Positions 55,799 through 62,677 of a DNA stretch of 64,000 nt are shown here, one piece after another (positions within the stretch are counted from its first letter, which is position 1; each line of letters starts with the position of its first letter). The notes under the pieces are model-generated. The model searched no databases and was not told where the DNA came from. It saw only the letters and a list, made by a program, of their open reading frames with translations. Position numbers and translations under genes: made by a program. The DNA lies in assembly GCF_000185725.2 (NCBI RefSeq), contig NZ_KI391953.1:682001-746000 (forward strand), in the 5' to 3' direction. This DNA is from Segniliparus rugosus ATCC BAA-974 (GTDB lineage Bacteria; Actinomycetota; Actinomycetes; Mycobacteriales; Mycobacteriaceae).

Positions 55799-57637
55799 AT
55801 GACCAACCAGACCAAGCCCGAGGCCGCGGCGGCCAAGGGCGACTTCGCCGCGATCACCGAGCACGTGGTGCGCAACGGCGACATCGACGTGACGTATTTC
55901 GTGCAGGGCAACCCCGAGGGGGAGACGATCCTGCTGGTGCACGGCTGGCCCGACTCGCACCACCTATGGGACAACGTGACGCCGCTGCTGCGAGACCGGT
56001 TCCGCCTGGTGGCGGTCGATAACCGGGGGGTCGGGAAGACGACCAACCCCAAGAGCTTCCGGGATTTCCGGCTCACCGCGATGGCCAGCGACTACGTCGC
56101 CGTCGCGAACGCGGTCAGCCCGGCGAAGCCGGTGCACGTCCTCGGCCATGACTGGGGCAGCGTCGCGGCGTGGGAGGCGATCTGCGACCCGGAGCTCGAA
56201 CACCGGTTCGCGTCGTTCACCTCGGTGTCCGGGCCGTGCTTGAGCCATATGAGCAAGTGGGTGCGCTCGCGGTTCTCCCGTCCGACCCCCAAGAACGTGG
56301 CATTGGCGCTCGGACAGGCCGGGTCAGTCCTCTACACGCTGTTCTCGATGACTCCCGGTGTGCCGAACGCGCTCCTGAAACTGACGATGACCGCGGAGCG
56401 TTGGCGCAACGGGCTCTCGCTCGGCGAGGGCGCGCCGGTCGAGCGGATCCACCTCAGCCCCACGTTCAAGCAGGACATCACCCGGACGCTGCGGGTCTAC
56501 CGCGCCAACGTGTTCCCCGCCCTCCTGCACCCGCAGGAGCGCTACACGAACGTCCCGGTCCAGGTCATCGTCGGGAAGAACGACCCGGCGGTGCGCCAGT
56601 CCTGCTACGACGACGAGCCGCTCTGGAACAAGCGGACTTGGCGGCGGGTGCTCAATGGGGGCCACTGGCTGCCGTTCTCGCATCCGGAGGCTCTCGCCGC
56701 CGCGACGGTCGAATTGATCGACGCGGTGGGCGGCGGCGAGCCCGCCCGCGCGCTGCGCCGCGCCGAGATGGGCAAGGACCGCAAGCCGTTCGAGGACCAG
56801 CTCGTGGTCATCACCGGCGGCGGCAGCGGCATCGGCAGGGAGACCGCGCGGGAGTTCGCCCGGCTCGGGGCCGAGGTCGTGCTCTCGGACATCAACCTGG
56901 TCAGCGCCAAGGAGACCGTGGTGATGATCGAGGAGGAGGGCGGAGTCGCGCACGCCTACCAGCTCAACGTCGCCGACGAGGAGGCGATCAACGCCCACGC
57001 CGAGGAGGTGCACGCCAACCACGGGGTGCCCGACGTGCTGGTCAACAACGCGGGCGTCGGGGCCGCGGGCGACTTCCTGCAGACACCCACCGAGGAGTTC
57101 AAGCGGATCATCGACATCAACCTGTACGGCGTGGTGAACGGCAGCCGGGCCTTCGGGGCCAAGATGGCCGAGCGCGGCCTCGGCGGGCATATCGTCAACC
57201 TGTCGAGCATGGCCGCGTACTCGCCGCAGAAGCAGTTCTCCGCGTACTCGACCAGCAAGTCGGCGGTCTTCATGTTCTCCGACTGCCTGCGCGCGGATCT
57301 GGCCGCGCACAACATCGGCGTGACCACGATCTGCCCCGGCGTCGTGCACACCAACATCATCGCGACGAGCAAGATCTCCGGCGTGAGCGCCGAAGAGGAG
57401 CGCCGGATGCAGGAGGTCGGCGACAAGGCGTACGCGATGCGCCGCTACGGGCCCGAGAAGGTCGCCCGGCAGATCGTGCGCTCGGTCCAGAAGAACAAGC
57501 AGGTCGTCCCGGTGACCCCGGAGGCGTACGTGCAGTACCTCAACTACCGGATGGCTCCAGGCTTGACCAGGTACTTCGCCGCCAAGGGCGGTATGCTCGA
57601 CCTGATGAAGCTGGTGCCGAAGAAGAAAGAAAGCTGA
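55799..57637 (+). CDS. ephD: EphD-type alpha/beta hydrolase - short-chain dehydrogenase fusion
   Basis: 612 residues from the ATG at 55799 (GGAG six bases upstream); ATG 55745 is an in-frame alternative adding 18 residues. Domain 1 is an epoxide-hydrolase-like alpha/beta hydrolase: oxyanion motif HGWP 48-51, nucleophile Asp118 in GHDWGS, His289 in GGHW. Domain 2 is a classical SDR: TGGGSGIG 339-346, NNAG 416-419, Ser470, Tyr483 and Lys487. Same two-domain plan as M. tuberculosis EphD (Rv2214c), reported to act on oxygenated mycolates. It could open an epoxide and then oxidise the resulting alcohol. Confidence 0.9.
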   Translation: MTNQTKPEAAAAKGDFAAITEHVVRNGDIDVTYFVQGNPEGETILLVHGWPDSHHLWDNVTPLLRDRFRLVAVDNRGVGKTTNPKSFRDFRLTAMASDYVAVANAVSPAKPVHVLGHDWGSVAAWEAICDPELEHRFASFTSVSGPCLSHMSKWVRSRFSRPTPKNVALALGQAGSVLYTLFSMTPGVPNALLKLTMTAERWRNGLSLGEGAPVERIHLSPTFKQDITRTLRVYRANVFPALLHPQERYTNVPVQVIVGKNDPAVRQSCYDDEPLWNKRTWRRVLNGGHWLPFSHPEALAAATVELIDAVGGGEPARALRRAEMGKDRKPFEDQLVVITGGGSGIGRETAREFARLGAEVVLSDINLVSAKETVVMIEEEGGVAHAYQLNVADEEAINAHAEEVHANHGVPDVLVNNAGVGAAGDFLQTPTEEFKRIIDINLYGVVNGSRAFGAKMAERGLGGHIVNLSSMAAYSPQKQFSAYSTSKSAVFMFSDCLRADLAAHNIGVTTICPGVVHTNIIATSKISGVSAEEERRMQEVGDKAYAMRRYGPEKVARQIVRSVQKNKQVVPVTPEAYVQYLNYRMAPGLTRYFAAKGGMLDLMKLVPKKKES

Positions 57638-59229
57638 TGACAGCGGTTTCCGAAGGAGCCGCCGCCTCCGGCGGCTCCTTGGTCGCCTACCAGGATTTGG
57701 AGCAGCCCGATCTTGCCGCGGTCGTCATCGGGGCGGGGTTCTCCGGCCTGGCGACCGGCAACCGGCTGCGGGAGCAGGGGGTCGAGAACTTCCTGATCCT
57801 GGAGAAGGCCGCCGGGGTCGGCGGGACGTGGTGGCAGAACACCTATCCGGGCGTCGAGGTGGACATCCCTTCGATGGTGTACTCGTTCGCCGAGGCCCCC
57901 AACCCGAACTGGTCCCGGATGTTCGCGCCCGGCAGCGAGCTGCGGCAATACGCGCAGGACTGCGCCGACCGGTTCGGGCTCAAGGACAAGCTGCGGCTGG
58001 GCACCGAGGTGCGCGCGATCGTGTTCGACGAGGTCAACGACCTCTGGCGGGTGCGGGCGGTGGACGCGGACGGCGAATTCGAGCTCACCGCCCGGTTCGT
58101 CGTCTCCTGCCACGGCGCGCTGAGCACGCCGGCCGCCCCCGCTCTCGCGGGGCTGGACTCCTTCGCGGGAAAGACGATCTTCTCGCAGGCATGGGACCAC
58201 GACTACTCGCTGCGGGGCAAGCGGGTCGCGGTGGTCGGCACCGGGGCGACGGGGATCCAGATCATCCCGGCAATCGCGGACGAGGTGGCGCGCCTGACGG
58301 TGTTCCAGCGCACCCCCTCCTACGTGAGCCCGAAGACGAACCTGCCGGTGCCCGCGCTCTTCCAGCGGGCGCTGCGGCACGCCCCCTTCCTCTCCAGGCT
58401 CATCCGGTTCGGCGGCGTGACGGCCGTCGACGTCGGGCAGACCCTCGGCGTGGTCTACCACAAGCAGTTCCCGTTCGTCGCCAAGCTCGCGGGCGCGGCC
58501 GTGCGGGCGAGCATGCGGGCCCGGATCAAGGACCCCGAGCTGCGCGAGAAGCTCATCCCCCGATACGGCTTCGCGTGCAAGCGGCCCGGCTCCTCCGCCG
58601 ACTACCTTGAGACGTTCGCCCGTCCGAACGTGGACTTGGTCGTCGCCCCCATCGCCAGGGTCGTGCCCGAGGGGGTCGAGACCGCCGACGGGACGCTGCA
58701 CCGCATCGACACGCTGGTGCTCGCCACGGGGTTCAAGGTGTTCGACCTCCCGTACACGGTGCGCGGCAGGGAAGGCCAGGACCTCGGCGAGTACTGGGAG
58801 GCCAACCGCATGCGCGCCTACCAGGGCGTCGCCGTGCCGGGGTTCCCGAACTACTTCCTCGCCCCCGGCCCGTACGGCGTGGTCGGGTTCAACTGGTTCG
58901 ACACCATCAAACTGTGCACCGGCCACGCCGCCGAGATGATCGCCGACACGCTGACCCGGCAGGCGACGCGGGTGGAAGTCGGCCAAGAGGCGTTCGACCA
59001 GTTTTTCGCGAAGGCCGTCGCCGCGACCGAGAACCTGGTGTTCAAGAGCCCGAGCTGCGCCGGGTCGCACAGCTATTACATCAACAAGGACGGCGACACC
59101 CCGTTCCTGCGGCCGTTCGCGATCGCGCACTCGAACGCGATGATGCGCTCCGCGCGCAAGGCCTACGTGCAGTCGCGCAGATACCCGGACGTGGACGGGC
59201 GCATGATCGTCTACCCCGAGTCCGTCTGA
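57637..59229 (+). CDS. Flavin-containing / Baeyer-Villiger-type monooxygenase
   Basis: 530 residues; ATG overlaps the ephD stop by one base. FAD motif GAGFSGLATG (~32-41), GGTWWQNTYPGVEVDIPS, and NADPH motif GTGATGIQ (201-208). The Baeyer-Villiger fingerprint F-x-G-x3-H-x3-W-(P/D) is present at 176-187 as FAGKTIFSQAWD, with Phe182 where His is expected. Related enzymes insert oxygen next to a ketone to give an ester, or oxygenate N or S. As last gene of the operon it would act on the ketone produced by the SDR domain. Confidence 0.88.
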   Translation: MTAVSEGAAASGGSLVAYQDLEQPDLAAVVIGAGFSGLATGNRLREQGVENFLILEKAAGVGGTWWQNTYPGVEVDIPSMVYSFAEAPNPNWSRMFAPGSELRQYAQDCADRFGLKDKLRLGTEVRAIVFDEVNDLWRVRAVDADGEFELTARFVVSCHGALSTPAAPALAGLDSFAGKTIFSQAWDHDYSLRGKRVAVVGTGATGIQIIPAIADEVARLTVFQRTPSYVSPKTNLPVPALFQRALRHAPFLSRLIRFGGVTAVDVGQTLGVVYHKQFPFVAKLAGAAVRASMRARIKDPELREKLIPRYGFACKRPGSSADYLETFARPNVDLVVAPIARVVPEGVETADGTLHRIDTLVLATGFKVFDLPYTVRGREGQDLGEYWEANRMRAYQGVAVPGFPNYFLAPGPYGVVGFNWFDTIKLCTGHAAEMIADTLTRQATRVEVGQEAFDQFFAKAVAATENLVFKSPSCAGSHSYYINKDGDTPFLRPFAIAHSNAMMRSARKAYVQSRRYPDVDGRMIVYPESV

Positions 59230-59244
59230 GCGGCCGCCGTCAGC

Positions 59245-59263
59245 CCTCCGCCGTCAGCGGAGG
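59245..59263. terminator. Hairpin between convergent monooxygenase and ATPase genes
   Basis: CCTCCGC (59245-59251) and GCGGAGG (59257-59263) form a perfect 7-bp stem with a 5-nt loop holding the ATPase stop codon. It can act in both directions. Confidence 0.55.
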
Positions 59264-61662
59264 TTCGCCCGGCGCAGCCGCAGGCTGTTGGTGACGACGA
59301 AGAACGACGAGAAGGCCATGGCCGCGCTCGCGAGCAACGGGTTCGCGAAACCCGCGACCGCGAGGGGGATCGCCGCGACGTTGTAGCCGAACGCCCAGAC
59401 GAGGTTGCCGCGCAAGGTGCGCAGGGTCGCCCTGGCGAGGGCGATGGCGTCGGGGATCGCGCCGAGGTCGTCGCGGACCACGATCACATCGGCAGCGCTG
59501 AGCGCGACGTCGGTGCCGGTGAACACCGCCATTCCCAGGTCGGCGACGGCGAGGGCGGGGCCGTCGTTGATCCCGTCGCCGACGAACGCCACCCGGAGCC
59601 CGCCGTCTTGCAGCTGGCGCAGCACGTCCGCTTTGCCCTCGGGGGCGACTTCCGCGATCACTTCGGGGATGCCGACCTGGTCGGCGACGCGCTGCGCGGC
59701 GCTCGCGTTGTCCCCGGTGAGCAGCAGCAGCCGCAGTCCGCGCGCTCGCAGCCGCGCCACCGCGTCGGCGGCGGAGTCCTGCACGGTGTCCGAAAGGCTC
59801 AGCACGGCAATCGGCTCGTCGTCGCGGCGCAGGACCACCGCGGTGGCTCCGTCCCGTTGCCGCTCGCGCACGGCTCGGGCGAGGGCTGCGGGCAGCTCGA
59901 TCCTGGCTTCGGGGCGGCTCACCGCGACCGCGAACCCGTCCACCTCGCCTCGGACCCCGGTGCCGGGGACGGCGACGAAGCCTTGGACTTCCGGAAGCTC
60001 CCCGACAAGGCCCTTGGCCCACGAGGTGATCGCGGAGCCGACCGGATGCTCGGAAGCCGCCTCCACCGCGCCCGCGAGCCGCGCGATCTCGGCCTCGGCG
60101 AAGCCCGGGGCGACGTCCACGCCGGACACCCGCATTTTGGCGGTGGTGATGACGCCGGTCTTGTCGAAGACGACGGCGTCGACGTCTCGGGTCGCCTCCA
60201 ACGCCCTCGGCCCCTTCAGGAACACCCCGAGCAGGGCTCCTCGGCCGGCCGCGACCATGAGCGCGGTGGGGACGGCGAGGCCAAGCGCGCACGGGCAGGC
60301 GATGACGAGCACCGAGATGGCGACGCCCACCGCGCGGGAGGGCGGGGCTCCCGCGATCAGCCAGCCCGCGAACGTCGCCGCCGCGATCAGCAGGACGACG
60401 GGGACGAAGAACGCCGAGACGCGGTCGGCGAGCTGGGTGGCTTTGCCCTTGCCGACCTGCGCCTCTTCGACCAGTCGCAACATGCCGGCCAGCCGAGTGT
60501 CCGAGCCGACCGCGGCGGCTTCCACCACCAGCCGCCCGGTGAGGCAGATCGTGCCGCCGACCACCGCCGAGCCAGGCTCGACCGTCACGGGGTTCGGCTC
60601 GCCGGTCATCGCGCTCATGTCCACGTCGGCGAAGCCGCTCTGGACCAGCCCGTCGGTCGCGATGGTCTCGCCGGGGCGGACGAGGAAGCTGGAGCCTTCG
60701 ACGAGTTCCTCGACGGAGGCCCGGACCTCTCTGGCTCCGGTCTCGTCCGGGACGAGGAGGGTCACCTCGCGCGCGCCAAGCGCGGCGAGCGCGCGCGTCC
60801 CCGACCCGGCGCGTTTCTTCGCCTTCGCCTCGAAATAGCGACCGGCGAGGACGAACACGGTGATGCCCGCCGCGACCTCGAGGTACACGCCGTCGCTCGC
60901 GAGGATCGTGTCGAGGACGCCGCTCGGCTCGGGGCGCGTCGGGGAGACGGCGCCCATGGGAGAGAACATGGACCACAGGGACCAGCCGAACGCGGCCCAC
61001 ACGCCGAGGGTGACCAGGGTGTCCATCGTCGCCCCGCCGTGCCGCAGCGCGGCGAGCGCCCGGCGGCGCATCGGCGCGGCGCACCAGAGGACCACCGGCA
61101 GCGCGAGCGCGGTGAGCAGCCACTGCCAGCCTGGGACGCGGAAATCCGGCTCCATGGCGAACAGGATGGACAGGTTCGCGAGCGGGAAGAACAACAGCAG
61201 CGCGACCGCGAGCCTGCGGAACAGGTCGTGCACGACTCGCTCTTCGGCCTGCTCGGCCTCTTCGGCCAGCGCGGAGGCGCGGGCGTTGGCCACGATCGGA
61301 TCGGCGGAGTATCCGGCCTTCTCGACCGTCGCCACGATTTGCTCCGTCGAGACGGTCGTCGGCGCGTCCACGACGGCCACGCCGGTCGCGAGGTTCACCT
61401 CGGCGCTCGCCCCGTCGAGCTTGCCGAGCGCCCTGCTGACCCGTGCGGAACACGCCCCGCAGGTCATGCCCGAAACGTGGTACCTGGTCCGCCGCAACGG
61501 CTCCGGCTCGGCCCCCGCAGCAGGGGAGGCGATCTCCTGCGCGGTCGGAGCCCCCCTCGAACCCCCAAGGCTCACGGGAGCGAAGCCCCCGCCCTCCAGC
61601 GCACGTCGGCCCATGCTGTTTTGGATCCCGTCTTCCTGGATCGCCGGGTTTGTTCTTGTCAC
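59254..61662 (-). CDS. Copper-type P1B ATPase (CtpA/CtpB family)
   Basis: 802 residues; GTG at 61662 overlaps the anti-sigma stop (GTGA) and has GAGGAG upstream. After a ~55-residue variable start comes one metal-binding domain with GMTCGAC (65-71). Eight membrane helices follow, with the Cu+ channel motif CPC at 456-458, actuator TGEPNPV, phosphorylated Asp500 in DKTGVIT (usually DKTGTLT), SEHPVG and GDGINDGPALAVADLG. CPC and the helix-7/8 region suit monovalent copper. In mycobacteria SigC is linked to ctpB and copper supply to the cell envelope; sigC is the next gene but one here. Confidence 0.92.
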   Translation of the reverse strand: MTRTNPAIQEDGIQNSMGRRALEGGGFAPVSLGGSRGAPTAQEIASPAAGAEPEPLRRTRYHVSGMTCGACSARVSRALGKLDGASAEVNLATGVAVVDAPTTVSTEQIVATVEKAGYSADPIVANARASALAEEAEQAEERVVHDLFRRLAVALLLFFPLANLSILFAMEPDFRVPGWQWLLTALALPVVLWCAAPMRRRALAALRHGGATMDTLVTLGVWAAFGWSLWSMFSPMGAVSPTRPEPSGVLDTILASDGVYLEVAAGITVFVLAGRYFEAKAKKRAGSGTRALAALGAREVTLLVPDETGAREVRASVEELVEGSSFLVRPGETIATDGLVQSGFADVDMSAMTGEPNPVTVEPGSAVVGGTICLTGRLVVEAAAVGSDTRLAGMLRLVEEAQVGKGKATQLADRVSAFFVPVVLLIAAATFAGWLIAGAPPSRAVGVAISVLVIACPCALGLAVPTALMVAAGRGALLGVFLKGPRALEATRDVDAVVFDKTGVITTAKMRVSGVDVAPGFAEAEIARLAGAVEAASEHPVGSAITSWAKGLVGELPEVQGFVAVPGTGVRGEVDGFAVAVSRPEARIELPAALARAVRERQRDGATAVVLRRDDEPIAVLSLSDTVQDSAADAVARLRARGLRLLLLTGDNASAAQRVADQVGIPEVIAEVAPEGKADVLRQLQDGGLRVAFVGDGINDGPALAVADLGMAVFTGTDVALSAADVIVVRDDLGAIPDAIALARATLRTLRGNLVWAFGYNVAAIPLAVAGFANPLLASAAMAFSSFFVVTNSLRLRRANLR

Positions 61663-62018
61663 TCCGCTGGCTCCTCGATGACGCGCAGATGGCTCGTCTT
61701 CCGTCCGAAACGCGCGCCTTCGGGCGCGCGCAATTCAACGGAGCCGGGCTTGCGCAGCCACCCCGACACGCGAGCGCGCCACGACAGCTGCCGTTTGGGC
61801 AGTTCCACGTGGAACACCGGCGCGAGCGGGAGGGATCCCAGCCGCAGCGCCGCCGCTTGCGCCTGCGCCTGCCGCCACCAATCGGCGCAGCTGTCGCACG
61901 CCGCCACATGCTCGTCCACCCGGATCGCCGGCACGGGCTCGCGCTCCCCGTCCAGCCGGGCCGAAAGAGCCTCTTGGCACAGGTCGCACTGGATCGAATC
62001 ACCAGGCACGCTCCGCAT
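61659..62018 (-). CDS. Zinc-finger (zf-HC2) protein, candidate anti-SigC factor
   Basis: 119 residues. The N-terminal anti-sigma zinc motif is visible: C11-x2-C14 ... LDGE ... H37-x3-C41-x2-C44 (HVAACDSCADWW). There is no membrane helix, so it is cytosolic. It is divergent from sigC across 77 bp and overlaps the copper ATPase gene by four bases, so sensor and pump are coexpressed. Anti-sigma function is inferred from the motif and neighbourhood; I know of no described anti-sigma partner for mycobacterial SigC. Confidence 0.72.
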   Translation of the reverse strand: MRSVPGDSIQCDLCQEALSARLDGEREPVPAIRVDEHVAACDSCADWWRQAQAQAAALRLGSLPLAPVFHVELPKRQLSWRARVSGWLRKPGSVELRAPEGARFGRKTSHLRVIEEPAE

Positions 62019-62078
62019 ACCTCATTTTAGCGCTCTGCGGTGCTGGTTCATTCCCGGTGCGGGGCGCAGGGCGAGGAC

Positions 62079-62088
62079 AGGATATCCT
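62079..62088 (+). promoter_or_regulatory. AGGATATCCT palindrome in the sigC/anti-sigma gap
   Basis: Perfect 10-bp palindrome seven bases before the sigC ATG. It may be an operator or a hairpin covering the ribosome site; its AGGA half is the only Shine-Dalgarno-like sequence for sigC. Confidence 0.35.
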
Positions 62089-62095
62089 CAATGCC

Positions 62096-62677
62096 ATGGC
62101 AAACGGCGATAGCGAAGATCGGGCCACCGCTTTCGCGCTCGCCGCGGCCCGAGGGGACCGCAAGGCGCTCGCCGCGTTCGTCGCCGAGACGCAGCGGGAC
62201 GTGTGGCGGTTCCTCGCGCATCTGACAGACACGACACAAGCGGACGACCTCGCCCAGGAAACCTACTTGCGAGCGATGACCAGCATCGTTCGGTTCGAAG
62301 GCCGGTCCAACGGGAAAGTGTGGCTGCTCTCCATCGCGCGCAGGGTCGCAGTCGACCAGATCCGTTCCGCGGTCGCCCGGCCAAGATTGGCTCCCGGCGC
62401 GGACCCAGGGCTCGCGCCGTCGGTGCGGCGGCGGGAGGTCGCCGAGCATTCCGCGCAGGTTGAGCTGAGCCTGGTCAAGATCCTGCTGGACGATCTGGCC
62501 CCGGAGCGGCGCGAGGCGCTCGTGCTCACCCAGATGCTCGGCCTCTCCTACGCGGAGGCAGCGGCCGTGTGCGATTGCCCGGTGGGCACCGTGCGCTCCC
62601 GGGTCGCGAGGGCGAGGGAGGATCTCATCGGGGCGGGCCGCGAGCAGCCGGGAGACGCTTCCCGTGTCCTGGGATAG
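62096..62677 (+). CDS. sigC: ECF sigma factor, SigC orthologue
   Basis: 193 residues from the ATG at 62096 (MANGDSEDRAT). Region 2 reads ALAAFVAETQRDVWRFLAHLTDTTQADDLAQETYLRAM and WLLSIARRVAVDQIRS; region 4 reads APERREALVLTQMLGLSYAEAAAVCDCPVGTVRSRVARAREDL. Both match M. tuberculosis SigC nearly residue for residue. SigC controls copper-related genes including ctpB in mycobacteria according to recent reports. The first ~40 nt upstream are shared with the divergent zinc-finger gene. Confidence 0.92.
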   Translation: MANGDSEDRATAFALAAARGDRKALAAFVAETQRDVWRFLAHLTDTTQADDLAQETYLRAMTSIVRFEGRSNGKVWLLSIARRVAVDQIRSAVARPRLAPGADPGLAPSVRRREVAEHSAQVELSLVKILLDDLAPERREALVLTQMLGLSYAEAAAVCDCPVGTVRSRVARAREDLIGAGREQPGDASRVLG

